NCBI GenBank assembly: GCA_019413925.1
Contig: DXMY01000052.1
Coordinates: forward strand, 1-64,000
Origin: Collinsella sp.
GTDB taxonomy: Bacteria; Actinomycetota; Coriobacteriia; Coriobacteriales; Coriobacteriaceae
Length of the DNA: 64,000 bases
Direction of reading: 5' to 3'
The notes under the pieces are model-generated. The model was not told the origin of the DNA, did no database searches, and saw only the letters and a list, made by a program, of their open reading frames with translations. Shown one piece after another: positions 17,854 to 27,700 of this stretch. A program made the translations under genes and the position numbers. Position 1 is the first letter of the stretch. The number at the start of each line of letters is the position of its first letter.

Positions 17854-20031
17854 ATGTCCGAGCTGTGCTCCGTGCCGCGCGTCTCGGAGCGCTTTGCCCA
17901 GAGCAATGCGCTCGACGAGGATATCGCGCGACTCAAATATGTTTCGGGTAAACGTGAGGAGGCCCTTCGCCGTCTGGGAATTCGGACGGTGGGGGACCTC
18001 CTTCTCCATATCCCTCATCGATACCTCGACTTTACCCGTTCGTGGTCCATCGAGATGGCGCCCATCGGTACCGTGTGCACCATCATCGCCACGGTCGACC
18101 GCATCGTCCAAAAGCAGCCGCGTCCGCGCATGCAGGTGACCGAGGTATCGCTGGTGGACGAGACGGGCGTGTTGCAGGTCGCCTTTTTCCGCCAGCCCTG
18201 GATTGCCCAGCAGCTTAAGCAGGGCGACCGCCTGGCCGTGATGGGCAAGGTCGAGTTTGCCTACGGCTTTAAGCAGATGGCCTCGCCCCACTTTGAAAAG
18301 CTCGAGGACGGGCGCGCCGCAGGCACCATTCTGCCGGTCCATTACGTGAGCGATGGCGTGAGCCAGGCGTGGATGCGCCGCATCGTAAGCGGCGCGCTCG
18401 AGGTCGTCGGCAATCCGTTCGATCCGATTCCCGCGCCGCTGCGCGCAAAGCGGAAGCTCATGAGCAATGCCCGCGCGTTGCGTTCGATCCACTTTCCCTC
18501 GAGCATGGCTGAGCGCGACATCGCACGCCGGCGTCTTGCCTACGAGGAGTGCCTCTACCTGCAGCTGGCGCTGCGTCTGCGCAACGACGGCGGCCTGGTC
18601 GATGTGGTGCCCTATGCCCACACTGCGGGCGAGCATCTGGGCGCGCTTAAACAGGCCCTTCCGTTTTCGCTGAGCGACGAGCAGGAGGCCGCACTCCAAG
18701 ACATCCTGCATGACATGTGCGATGGCGGGCGCGTGATGAACCGTCTGCTGCTGGGCGATGTCGGTACCGGTAAGACCGCCGTTGCCGCCTGCGCGTTGGC
18801 GGTTGCGGCCGATAGCGGCACCCAGGCGTGCGTCATGGCGCCCACGGGCGTGCTGGCGCGTCAATATGCCGATAAGACCGGCCCTCTGCTCTCGCAGGCT
18901 GGTATGACCTGGGCGCTCCTGACGGGCGCCACGCCGGCGGCCGAGCGTGAACAGATTCATGCTCGGCTCCAGTCTGGCGAGCTCGACGTGCTCTTTGGTA
19001 CCCATGCGGTGCTTTCGGAGAACGTCACGTTCAAGCATTTGTCGCTTGTGGTGATCGACGAGCAGCACCGCTTTGGCGTGGGTCAGCGTAACGCCCTGCG
19101 CGCAAAAGGCCCGGGTGCCGACTTGCTGGTCATGACTGCCACGCCGATCCCTCGCACGCTGGCGCTTTCGGTGTACGGCGACCTGGATACGAGCATCATC
19201 CGCCATCGTCCCGTTCCGGGTGCCGGCGTTGAGACGCGCGTCCTCACTGAGTCGAGTCGCGACCTGGCCTATGGCGCCATTCGCGAGGCGCACGAAAAGG
19301 GGCAGCAAGCCTACGTGATCTGTCCGCTCGTGGAGCCGAGCGATTCGGCCGATGAGCTCGAAGACGTACCCGGCATCGCTCGCGACGACGAGGGCCGCGT
19401 GACCGTGCCCGTGCCGTTGCATGACACGGCGACCGAGCTCGATCGCCTTCGTCTGGCATTACCGGGGCTTACCATCGAGCGTCTTCATGGCCGCATGTCG
19501 GCGGGGGAGAAGGACCGGGTCCTCGATGCCTTTAGGCGTGGCGAGATCGATGTGCTCGTCTCGACCACGGTGGTCGAGGTGGGCGTTGACGTGCCCAACG
19601 CCACCGTCATGGTCATCGAGAACGGCGAGCGCTTTGGTTTGGCGGCCTTGCACCAGCTGCGCGGGCGCGTAGGCCGCGGCAGCGTGTCGGGTACGTGCCT
19701 GGTCATGACGCACTCCAAGGGCAACGGCGGCGCGTCGGCGGCACAAGACCGCCTCCAGTCACTCGAGAAGACCTCGGACGGCTTTACGCTCGCCCAGATG
19801 GACCTGCGTCTGCGCCACGAGGGCGAAATCCTGGGTTACCGCCAGCATGGCGGCGTGACCTTGCGCTTTGTTGACCTTGATGCCGACGAGGAATTGATCG
19901 AGTGGGCCCATTTGGACGCGGTCGAGCTCTTGCGGTATGCTTGCAACCTTGACTCTGTGGCGACGCGCCCTCTACGCGATGCGGTCGCCATGCGGTATCG
20001 ACACATCTTTAAGGAGGTCAGCGGAGGATGA
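17854..20031 (+). CDS. recG: ATP-dependent DNA helicase RecG
   Basis: Remodels stalled forks and branched recombination intermediates. It has 725 residues. An N-terminal wedge/OB domain (LLHIPHRYLDFTRS) is followed by helicase motifs: Walker A GDVGTGKTAVA near 302, DEQH-box VIDEQHRFGVGQR near 400, MTATPIPRTLAL, and in the second RecA domain LHGRMSAGEKDRVL, VSTTVVEVGVDVPNA and QLRGRVGRG. It ends with a normal C-terminal region and overlaps rsmD by 4 bp. Confidence 0.97.
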   Translation: MSELCSVPRVSERFAQSNALDEDIARLKYVSGKREEALRRLGIRTVGDLLLHIPHRYLDFTRSWSIEMAPIGTVCTIIATVDRIVQKQPRPRMQVTEVSLVDETGVLQVAFFRQPWIAQQLKQGDRLAVMGKVEFAYGFKQMASPHFEKLEDGRAAGTILPVHYVSDGVSQAWMRRIVSGALEVVGNPFDPIPAPLRAKRKLMSNARALRSIHFPSSMAERDIARRRLAYEECLYLQLALRLRNDGGLVDVVPYAHTAGEHLGALKQALPFSLSDEQEAALQDILHDMCDGGRVMNRLLLGDVGTGKTAVAACALAVAADSGTQACVMAPTGVLARQYADKTGPLLSQAGMTWALLTGATPAAEREQIHARLQSGELDVLFGTHAVLSENVTFKHLSLVVIDEQHRFGVGQRNALRAKGPGADLLVMTATPIPRTLALSVYGDLDTSIIRHRPVPGAGVETRVLTESSRDLAYGAIREAHEKGQQAYVICPLVEPSDSADELEDVPGIARDDEGRVTVPVPLHDTATELDRLRLALPGLTIERLHGRMSAGEKDRVLDAFRRGEIDVLVSTTVVEVGVDVPNATVMVIENGERFGLAALHQLRGRVGRGSVSGTCLVMTHSKGNGGASAAQDRLQSLEKTSDGFTLAQMDLRLRHEGEILGYRQHGGVTLRFVDLDADEELIEWAHLDAVELLRYACNLDSVATRPLRDAVAMRYRHIFKEVSGG

Positions 20032-20657
20032 GAATCATCGGCGGCGAATGGCGCGGTCGCAAGATCGAAGAGCCCCGTGGTCGCGATGTCACCCGCCCCA
20101 CGACTGATCGCGTGCGCGAGGCGTGCGCATCTATGGTCATGTCGGCATTCGACTTCGATCTGGACGAGGTCTGCGTGCTGGATGCCTTTGGCGGCTCCGG
20201 CGCCTTGGGCATTGAGATGCTCTCGCGCGGTGCCCGCTCGCTCACCACGTTCGAGATCGATCGCAACGCTGCTCGTCTGATTACCAAGAATATCGAATCG
20301 CTCTGCCGCGACCGTGCGCGTTGGCGCGTGGTGACGGGTGACGTGCTGGCAAGCGCTTCGCGCGGCCGCGCGCCGGGCGGTCCCTTTGACCTGGTCCTGC
20401 TCGACCCGCCCTATGCTTTTGGCGCCGAGCCGGTCGAGGAGCTGCTGCAAAACCTAGCTCACCAAGGCTTGCTGGCGCAGGGTGCCTACGCGCTCTTTGA
20501 GCACGCCGCGGCCGATACGGGCGCACATCCGGCAGGCTTTGAGACCGTGCGCGAGAAGCGTTACGGCATAACCTCGGTTGACTTGCTTCGCTGGGTTGGC
20601 AACGGCGAGGATGATGGCAACGATAGCGACGCACCCACGGAGGATGCCCATGAGTGA
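20028..20657 (+). CDS. rsmD: 16S rRNA (guanine(966)-N2)-methyltransferase RsmD
   Basis: A 209-residue Rossmann methyltransferase. The N-terminus MRIIGGEWRGRKIEEP and RPTTDRVREA are diagnostic. The SAM-binding VLDAFGGSGALGIEMLSRGA (about 46-65) and the catalytic DPPY motif (LLDPPYAFG) follow. It methylates G966 of 16S rRNA. The C-terminus has a short acidic tail. AAGGAGG is just before the start, inside recG, and the gene overlaps coaD by 8 bp. Confidence 0.93.
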   Translation: MRIIGGEWRGRKIEEPRGRDVTRPTTDRVREACASMVMSAFDFDLDEVCVLDAFGGSGALGIEMLSRGARSLTTFEIDRNAARLITKNIESLCRDRARWRVVTGDVLASASRGRAPGGPFDLVLLDPPYAFGAEPVEELLQNLAHQGLLAQGAYALFEHAAADTGAHPAGFETVREKRYGITSVDLLRWVGNGEDDGNDSDAPTEDAHE

Positions 20658-21147
20658 CACCATTAACCGCGTAATCGTCCCGGGCACCTTCGATCCCATC
20701 ACGTTTGGCCATATCGACGTCATCCGCCGCGCCCGCCGCATCTTTCCCAGCGTGATCGTGGCCGTTGCCGAGTCGCAGGGCAAAAACGGCGTCGGCACCA
20801 CGTTTATGCTCGACGAGCGCGTGGCGCTGGCCCGTGAGGCGCTCGGTGATATTGACGGCGTCGAGGTGCTGCCCTTCACCGGGCTCTTGGTCGATTTTGC
20901 CCGCGAACAGGGAGCAGGAGCCGTGGTCAAGGGCCTGCGTGCCATGACCGACTTTGAGTACGAGCTGCAGCAGGCCGACCTCAACTACCGCCTGGATAAC
21001 GAGCTGGAGTCCATCTTTGTCATGAGTGCGCCGCAGTACGGCTATATCTCGAGCTCGGTGGTTCGCCAGATTGCCTCGCTCGGTAGCGACGTCTCTAATT
21101 TTGTTCCGCCCAATGTGGTCAAGGCGCTCAAACATCGCTTTTCGTGA
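20650..21147 (+). CDS. coaD: Pantetheine-phosphate adenylyltransferase
   Basis: Adenylates 4'-phosphopantetheine in coenzyme A synthesis. At 165 residues it has the normal length. The nucleotidyltransferase motif PGTFDPITFGHIDVI (about 12-26) includes the HxGH-type element. KGLRAMTDFEYELQ and ISSSVVR near the end are typical. The ATG at 20650 follows GGAGGATGCCC; a longer in-frame extension upstream is inside rsmD and not family-like. The rsmD-coaD pair is common. Confidence 0.95.
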   Translation: MSDTINRVIVPGTFDPITFGHIDVIRRARRIFPSVIVAVAESQGKNGVGTTFMLDERVALAREALGDIDGVEVLPFTGLLVDFAREQGAGAVVKGLRAMTDFEYELQQADLNYRLDNELESIFVMSAPQYGYISSSVVRQIASLGSDVSNFVPPNVVKALKHRFS

Positions 21148-21171
21148 CGTTTTTTAATGCCTGGTGGCATG

Positions 21172-21180
21172 TGGTAAACT
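21172..21180 (+). promoter_or_regulatory. Extended -10 promoter element
   Basis: TGgTAAACT is an extended -10 box 36 bp before the start of the coiled-coil gene, with a poor -35. It is the only promoter-like site between coaD and rnc with a clear open spacer around it. Confidence 0.45.
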
Positions 21181-21215
21181 AACACGATGATATGTTACCT
21201 ATGAAAGGAGACCGG

Positions 21216-21713
21216 ATGCCGGGCGAGAATTTTCCTGGCGACAGGATCGTGAGTCTTGTCGACGAGCTCGAGGGGCTCATCGAAGAGGCTAAGACGCCGT
21301 TCGGCAAGAACGCCCAGATGAAGGTTATCGACGCCGACGTCTTCTTTAACATCCTCGACGAGATCCGCATGAGCTATCCCGAGGAATGGCAGAAGTCCCG
21401 CCGTATCCTTAAGGAGCGCGAGGAGCTTATGGCTTCCGCCGCCGCTCAGGCCGATTCCATCATCGCCGATGCTCAACAGCAGGCCCTCACCATTGCCGGT
21501 GAGCAGGAGATCGTCCGCTTAGCGCAGCAGCAGGCCGACGACATCCGCGACCGTGCCCAGCAGTATGAGCGCGAGACTCGCTATGCCGCCGAGGATTACG
21601 CCGAGCAGGTCTTTACGCACCTCGAGGAGAACCTCAAGAGCCTGACCGGCACCGTCACCCGTTGTCGCCAGCAGCTTAACGAGGGTGCCGCCCAGCAGAA
21701 TGGTCAGTGGTAA
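21216..21713 (+). CDS. Coiled-coil protein of unknown function (DivIVA/AtpF-like look)
   Basis: A 165-residue acidic, mostly helical protein without a membrane segment. Residues 1-60 hold a conserved-looking VSLVDELEGLIEEAK and VDADVFFNILDEI. Residues 60-145 are an Ala/Gln/Glu-rich coiled coil (AQADSIIADAQQQAL, RLAQQQADDIRDRA) like the stalks of ATP synthase subunit b or of DivIVA-type cell-division proteins. No catalytic motif is seen. The ATG at 21216 sits 6 bp after AAAGGAGA. The stop codon overlaps the next start (TAATG), so it is coupled to the yceD gene. The function cannot be named from sequence alone. Confidence 0.75.
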   Translation: MPGENFPGDRIVSLVDELEGLIEEAKTPFGKNAQMKVIDADVFFNILDEIRMSYPEEWQKSRRILKEREELMASAAAQADSIIADAQQQALTIAGEQEIVRLAQQQADDIRDRAQQYERETRYAAEDYAEQVFTHLEENLKSLTGTVTRCRQQLNEGAAQQNGQW

Positions 21714-22267
21714 TGGCTGAGTTCCCGAACGTTACCGTCGATCTTTCCGAGCAGCTCGAGTTTCCCGGAGACTCGTATCCGCTGACCGGCAAGGTCGATG
21801 TCGCCGCCTATACGGTGGGCGAGAAGGAGTACCAGCTGCAGGACGGCATTGACTACGACGTGGTCTTTACCAATGCCGGCACCGGTGTTCTGCTTACGGG
21901 CATGGTCCGCGCGCACGCAACCGGTGAGTGCGACCGTTGCCTAGAGCCCGCTTCGTTTGATATCGCCGGTGAGATTGAGGAATTCTATCTCTTTAACGAG
22001 CCCGAGGACCCCGAGGCCTACGAAGACGGCTACGAGCTGCTGGGCGAGGATCGCATCGTCGATCTGGGCGAGCCCATCAACGACGCGGTCGTCATGGACA
22101 CGCCGTTCGTTGTCCTGTGCAAGCCCGATTGTCGCGGCCTGTGCCCCACCTGCGGCATCAATCTCAACGTCGAGCAATGCGATTGCGCCGCTCAAGCAGA
22201 GGCCGAATGGGCCGCTGCCACGGAAAATCCATTTGCAGCATTGAAGAATCTCAAGCTTGACGAGTAA
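21713..22267 (+). CDS. yceD: YceD (DUF177) family protein
   Basis: A 184-residue DUF177/YceD protein. This family is encoded next to rpmF in most bacteria and has been linked to 23S rRNA accumulation. The GTGECDRCLEPASF segment and the terminal Cys-rich part (LCKPDCRGLCPTCGINLN) match the family, and the Cys pairs suggest metal binding. The start is the ATG sharing one base with the upstream stop. A GTG two codons earlier is possible but less likely. rpmF follows 64 bp later, preceded by an extended -10-like TGgTAGTAT at 22273-22281. Confidence 0.88.
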   Translation: MAEFPNVTVDLSEQLEFPGDSYPLTGKVDVAAYTVGEKEYQLQDGIDYDVVFTNAGTGVLLTGMVRAHATGECDRCLEPASFDIAGEIEEFYLFNEPEDPEAYEDGYELLGEDRIVDLGEPINDAVVMDTPFVVLCKPDCRGLCPTCGINLNVEQCDCAAQAEAEWAAATENPFAALKNLKLDE

Positions 22268-22331
22268 AACTGTGGTAGTATCGCTACTTGCGCGTAATCG
22301 CCACACTGGATAGTTCATAAGGAAGGTCACT

Positions 22332-22511
22332 ATGCCCGTACCTAAACAAAAGCAGGGTCGTATCCGCACTCACACCCGCCGTTCCGCCAACATGAAGATC
22401 TCGGCTGCGGCTCAGTCCACGTGCCCCCGTTGCGGTGCTGTCAAGCTCCCGCACCACGTGTGCCCCAGCTGCGGTTTCTACAAGGACCGCGAGGTTATCG
22501 TTACCGAGTAA
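22332..22511 (+). CDS. rpmF: 50S ribosomal protein L32
   Basis: A 59-residue protein, MPVPKQKQGRIRTHTRRS at the start and a four-Cys zinc ribbon (CPRCGAVK ... HVCPSCGFY). It is a structural component of the large ribosomal subunit. AAGGAAGG precedes the ATG. It lies in the conserved yceD-rpmF-plsX order and ends at a terminator hairpin. Confidence 0.97.
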   Translation: MPVPKQKQGRIRTHTRRSANMKISAAAQSTCPRCGAVKLPHHVCPSCGFYKDREVIVTE

Positions 22512-22551
22512 CTGTATACTCTGGATGCGATGCCGTTCCAACTGGAACCAC

Positions 22552-22582
22552 AATGGCCGGCTCAATGAGTCGGCCATTTTTG
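22552..22582 (+). terminator. Terminator between rpmF and plsX
   Basis: The stem AATGGCCG / CGGCCATT has an inner CTC-GAG extension and is followed by T5. It would partly separate expression of rpmF from the lipid genes. Confidence 0.75.
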
Positions 22583-22598
22583 TATAAGGAGCATGTAT

Positions 22599-23618
22599 AT
22601 GAGTAACGTTCGCGTTTGTGTAGACGTTGTGGGTGGAGACGAGAAGCCCCAGGTTGTCCTCGACGGTATCGAGGCGGCGCTTGCGGCGGATCCCGATATC
22701 GAGGTCTTGGCCGTCGGCCCCGCAGAGATCGTGAACCCCTTTGCCGCGGCTCACGCTCGCGTTGAGGCCTTGGAGGCACCCGATGTCATCGCCATGGATG
22801 ACGATCCCATTCGAGCCGTGATGACCAAGCGCAAGTCCTCGATCGTGCTTGCCTGCCGTGCTATCAAGAAGGGTAACGCGGATGCGTTCTTCTCTGCCGG
22901 CTCCACCGGCGCCATGACCGCTGCCGCTACCGCCTACGTGACGCCATTTAGGTATTTGGCGGAGGGCAAGAAGCAGCCGGTGCGTCCGTGCCTCACCAAT
23001 GCACTGCCCAACCGCGCCGGCGGCCTGACGGTCCTGTGCGACATGGGCGCCAACCCCGATGTCGAGGTCGACGACATGGTACGTTTTGCCCAGATGGGTA
23101 GTGCCTATGCGCGCGTCGTCTTGGGCAATGAGCATCCCCGCGTCGGTCTGCTCGGCAACGGTACCGAGGATGAGAAGGGCTCCAACTTTACCAAGGCGTG
23201 CTTCCCTGCCATGAAGGCCGCCGTCCCCGGCTTTGTGGGCAACTGCGAGGGTACCGACCTGACCTCGGGTAACTTTGACGTTGTCGTTGCCGATGGCATG
23301 TCGGGCAACATCGCGCTCAAGGCAACCGAGGGCGCTGCTAAGTTTTTGCTGCAAGAGCTCAAGGGTGCCTTTATGGCTTCGCTCGGCACCAAGATCGCCG
23401 CGCTGCTCATCAAAAAGCAGATGCGCGAGATCAAGGCAAAGCTCTCGGGCGATGCTAAGGGTGGCGCGATTCTGCTGGGCCTGCGTGGCGTGGTCCTGAT
23501 CGGCCACGGTGCCACCTCGGTCGAGGCCGTCAAAAACGGTACGCTCGCCGCGGCGGAGGCCGTGCGCGCCGGGCTGGTCGAGAACGTCGCCAACTCTATG
23601 GACGGCATCGTTTTGTAG
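22599..23618 (+). CDS. plsX: Phosphate acyltransferase PlsX
   Basis: Makes acyl-phosphate from acyl-ACP for phospholipid synthesis. It has 339 residues. The N-terminal motif is CVDVVGGD in place of the usual DAMGGD. FFSAGSTGAMTAAAT, LLGNGTEDEKGS and DVVVADGMSGNIALK are family hallmarks. The ATG at 22599 lies 7 bp after AGGAG; the ATG at 22593 is too close to it. acpP follows, supporting a lipid role, and the FakA-like protein upstream feeds the same acyl-phosphate pool. Confidence 0.94.
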   Translation: MSNVRVCVDVVGGDEKPQVVLDGIEAALAADPDIEVLAVGPAEIVNPFAAAHARVEALEAPDVIAMDDDPIRAVMTKRKSSIVLACRAIKKGNADAFFSAGSTGAMTAAATAYVTPFRYLAEGKKQPVRPCLTNALPNRAGGLTVLCDMGANPDVEVDDMVRFAQMGSAYARVVLGNEHPRVGLLGNGTEDEKGSNFTKACFPAMKAAVPGFVGNCEGTDLTSGNFDVVVADGMSGNIALKATEGAAKFLLQELKGAFMASLGTKIAALLIKKQMREIKAKLSGDAKGGAILLGLRGVVLIGHGATSVEAVKNGTLAAAEAVRAGLVENVANSMDGIVL

Positions 23619-23742
23619 GAGCGAGTTAGAGCGCTGTTATGTGCCTCGCGGCCTTCGTCGTGGGGTAGAATCAAAACCGTGTCTTGGCGCTGCGCTTGCG
23701 GCGCCAGCGCGTTGATGTTCACGCAATACGAGAGGAAGCGCT

Positions 23743-23985
23743 ATGGACCGCTCCGAAATCTTCGATAAGATCGCCGAAGTCGCCGCTGACGTTCTGGGCG
23801 TCGATGTCGCCGACATTAGTGACGAGACTACCTTTGACGATCTCGATGCCGATTCGCTCGAGCGTCTGCAGCTGGTGACGGCCATCGAGGACGAGTTCGA
23901 CCTCGAGATCGATGACGAGACCCTGCTGTCGCTCAACTCTGTCGCCGACGCTGTCGACGCTATTGAAAACGCCAAGGAGGCCTAA
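23743..23985 (+). CDS. acpP: Acyl carrier protein
   Basis: An 80-residue acidic four-helix protein that carries acyl chains on a phosphopantetheine arm. The attachment Ser is in DADSLERLQ (about residue 38). The strongly acidic helix II is typical. GAGAGGAAG precedes the ATG. A -10-like TAGAAT at 23666-23671 may give it its own promoter in the 124-bp spacer after plsX. It is separated from rnc by only 3 bp. Confidence 0.96.
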   Translation: MDRSEIFDKIAEVAADVLGVDVADISDETTFDDLDADSLERLQLVTAIEDEFDLEIDDETLLSLNSVADAVDAIENAKEA

Positions 23986-23988
23986 GTC

Positions 23989-24714
23989 TTGGCTTTATCT
24001 CAACGACTCGCGCGCGCCCAGGAAATCCTGGGCCACGAGTTCAATAACAAGGTGCTGCTGCGCGCGGCGCTCACGCACCCTTCTGCCGTGGAAGGTCAGC
24101 CCGTCTCGGCGAGTTATGAGCGCCTTGAGTTTTTGGGCGATTCCATTTTGGGCGCCGTGGTTGCCCGCTCGCTCTTTGAGTCCTATCCGGAGTTTGACGA
24201 GGGCAAGCTTACGCGCCTGAAGGTGTCGCTCGTCTCGGGCGCCACGCTGTCCGAGGTGTCCCATGAGCTGGGCATCGACGACATCATCATCTTTGGTGCC
24301 TCCGAGACCGGCACGGGCGCGCGCGGTCTGCACTCGGCGCTCGAGAACGTCTACGAGTCGCTCGTGGGCGCCCTGTACCTGGATGCCGGCTGGGATGCGG
24401 CGGCGGAGTTCATCCACCGCACGCTTAAGCCGCACCTGGCCTCCGAGCGTGCCGAGCACCCCGCGAACCCCAAGTCGTTTTTGCAGGAGTGCGTGCAGGC
24501 CGACGGCCACGAGCCTCCGGCGTACAAGCTCGTTGGCTCTGAGGGCCCGGCACACGCGCCGACCTTTACCGCCGTGGTGCTCATCGACGGTATTCGTCAA
24601 GGCCGCGGCACCGGTTCCTCCAAGAAGGAGGCCGAGGGTGCCGCTGCGCTCGAGGCGCTCGACCGCATGGGCTACACCACCAACGGCGTGATTCTCAACA
24701 AAAAGCCTGTTTAA
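23989..24714 (+). CDS. rnc: Ribonuclease III
   Basis: Double-strand-specific endonuclease that processes rRNA and other RNAs. It has 241 residues. The RNase III signature ERLEFLGDSILGAVV (about 44-58) carries catalytic Glu/Asp residues. The second acidic cluster is in ENVYESLVGALYLD. The C-terminal dsRNA-binding domain ends GTGSSKKEAEGAAALEALDRM. The start is TTG at 23989, supported by AAGGAGG 8 bp upstream at the end of acpP. The order acpP-rnc-smc-ftsY-ffh is widely conserved. Confidence 0.96.
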   Translation: MALSQRLARAQEILGHEFNNKVLLRAALTHPSAVEGQPVSASYERLEFLGDSILGAVVARSLFESYPEFDEGKLTRLKVSLVSGATLSEVSHELGIDDIIIFGASETGTGARGLHSALENVYESLVGALYLDAGWDAAAEFIHRTLKPHLASERAEHPANPKSFLQECVQADGHEPPAYKLVGSEGPAHAPTFTAVVLIDGIRQGRGTGSSKKEAEGAAALEALDRMGYTTNGVILNKKPV

Positions 24715-24724
24715 GCGAGGAACC

Positions 24725-27700
24725 GTGTATCTCAAGTCCCTCACGCTCAAAGGGTTCAAGTCGTTTGCCGACCGCGCCCACATGACGTTTGAGCCGGGCC
24801 TGACCGTCATCGTCGGTCCCAATGGCTCGGGAAAATCGAACATCTCCGACTCGATTCTGTGGGTCCTGGGCGAGCAGAGCGCCAAGCAGCTGCGCGGCCA
24901 GGCTATGGAGGACGTCATCTTCTCGGGCTCGTCGGCGCGCAAGCCGGTGGGTGTTGCCGAGGTCACGTTGGTGCTCGATAACTCGGACCATATGCTGCCC
25001 GTCGACTTTGATGAGGTCGCCATCACCCGTCGTATGTATCGCTCGGGCGAAAGCGAGTACCTCATCAACTCGAGCCCGTGCCGCCTGATGGACATCCAGG
25101 ACATCTTGCACGATTCGGGACTGGGCAAGGATACGCACTCCATCATCAGCCAGGGCAAGCTCGATGCCATTTTGCAGAGCCGCCCTGAGGAGCGCCGCGC
25201 CCTGATCGAGGAGGCTGCCGGCATCTCCAAGCACAAGCGTCGCAAGGAGCGTGCGCTCAAAAAGATTAAGTCGATGGACGAGCACCTGACCCGTGCCCGC
25301 GATATCAACAAGGAAATCGCCCGTCAGCTGCGACCGCTGGAGCGTCAGGTCGATCGCGCGCGCAAGTACAAAGAGCTGTCCTCGCGCGCGAACGAGCTTA
25401 CGCAGATGCTGGCTGTCGATGAGCTTCGTTCGCTGCAGTCGCAGTGGAACGACCTGGAGAGCCGCTCCAAGGAAGGTGCTGCCGAGCTGGAGCTTGCGCA
25501 GTACCGCATGGGTGAAAAGGAGCGCGAGCTCGAGAAGCTCCAGGTTATGCTTGAGGAAAAGGGCCTGTTTGTGGGCGACTTGGGCGAGCAGCGCCGCCAT
25601 ATGCAAGATGTGGTCGGCCGTATTAACTCCGACATGCGCCTGCTCGAGGAAAAGGGTCACAACATGGTGTCGCGCCTGTCTGACATGCGCGGGCAGATTT
25701 CGAGCTCCGAGCATCAGCGTCGTCGCGTGGTCGAGGAGCTCGAGGACGCGCGTGCGCAGCTTGAGGAAGTGACCGGCGCGCACATGCAGGCCCAGGAGGA
25801 CGTTGACGCCGCTGGTCCTGCCGCCGCAGAGCTCCACGAGCGGCGCGTGGCGCTCGACAATCAGATATCGCAGCTCACGCGCGAGCAACGCGATGTGCAG
25901 CGCGTAGCCGATAACGCCGCGCTCGAGCTCGCCAAGGTGAAGGATTCCTTGAGCAATGCCGAGGTCGAGGACAACATGTATGCCTCGCGCCTGGAGCAGA
26001 TCGACGAGCAGCTCGAGGAGGTCATGGCCTCGCTCGAGAGCCGTCGCGACCGCGCCGAGGAGCTTGAGGGCGCTCTTGAGGAAGCGCGCCAGGCCCAGGC
26101 CGATGCGCGTGAGGCCACCGAGGTCGCCCGTGCAGCCCTGAAGGACTTGCGTAATCGTGAGAGTGAGGCACGCAACAAGCTGTCCGAGGTGCGCTCGGAG
26201 CTTGCCAGCCAAAAGAAACTCGATGCCCGCATGGCCGACAGCTCGCCGCTCGTGAGCCGTCTGGTGGGTGCGCTGGGCGATGATGTTTCGGGCCGCCTGG
26301 GTGACGTGCTCGAAGCCCCGCGCGAGCTTGAGGGCCTGGTTGAGCAATTGCTCGCCGGCGATATCGATGCGCTGCTGTTTGATGACGCCGCCACGCTTGA
26401 GCGTGCCGGTCGTGCGGCTCTGGACCAAAAGAAGGCCTCGGGCGAGGTGCTGCTGGTGGCGCGCGGCGTGAGCGGCTCTACCGCCGCTGAGGGCGCTGCC
26501 GGTACCCGCCTGGTTGATCGTCTGTCCGTGCGCGCAGGCTACGGACCCGTCGTCGAGGCGCTGCTCGGCGGCTATTACGTAGTGGACGATCTTTCTGCCG
26601 CGCTTTCGGCGCCGGTCGTTGACGGCGTGACTTACGTGACCCCCGATGGCGCCCGCGTCGCCTGCGGCGGCCTGGTGCGTGTGGGCCTCGATGCCGGCGA
26701 GGCGTCTGGTGCTCTGGAGCGTAAGCGTCGCATTCGCGAGCTGGAGGGGCTTGAGCCCGATTTGGCCGCTGTGTTTGAGCATGTGTCGGATCAGGTCGTC
26801 GAGGCCAATGCGGCCGTTGAGGAAGCGCGTGCCGCTGAGGGCGATGCCGCCGGTGAGATTGCCCGTCTTGAGGGCGAGCGCCGCTCGCTGCTCTCCGAGA
26901 TCGGCCGCCTGGAGCAAAGCGCCAACAATGCCGAGGTCGAGCGCGTGCGCATCTCCAAGCGCCGCGAGCAGGCTGCCGAGGCCGTTCGTGCCGCGCGCCC
27001 GCGCGTTGACGAGCTCACCCGTTCGCGTGACGAGGCGCGTGCACAGGCAAGCGACCTGGGTCTCCAGATTGCCGAGGCCAACGATGAGCTCGATCGCGTT
27101 CGCCGTGACGATTCCGAGGCCGCCGGTAAGCTCGCCGATGCCAAGGTGCGCCTGGCCCAGACGAGCGAGCGCCTGCGTTCGCTGAAGGGCCGCGTGCCCG
27201 ACCTTGAGCATCGTCTTGAGGGCATCGACCGTCGTATCCGCGGAACACGCCAGGCTTCGCGCTCGCTCGAGCTGCTGCGCCTGCGCGTCGACCCCATGCA
27301 CGAACGCTATTCTGCCCTGTTGGAACGCGCGTCGGATTGGGCAGCGCGCCTGCGTGACCAGGCCTCTCTGGAGGAGGCGGACTCCGCTTCGCTCAAGAAG
27401 TCCATCGAGGATGCCAAGGCAGAGGTTGCCCGCGCTAAGGAGCGAGTCGATACCGCCTCTGTCACGCAAAACGAGTTCAAGGTCGCGCGTGGCAAGCTCG
27501 AGGTGCAGGTCGAGGCTGCCATCAAGGCCATTACCGCCGATGGCACGACGGTGCTCGAGGAAGCGCTCATGCTTCCGGTGCCCACGGACCGCGATGCCGC
27601 CGAGCGCGAACTCAACCAGCTTGTGCGCCAGATCAACAACCTTGGTCCCGTTAACCAAGTTGCCATGGAGGAGTACGAGCAGCTCAAGCGCCGCGCCGAC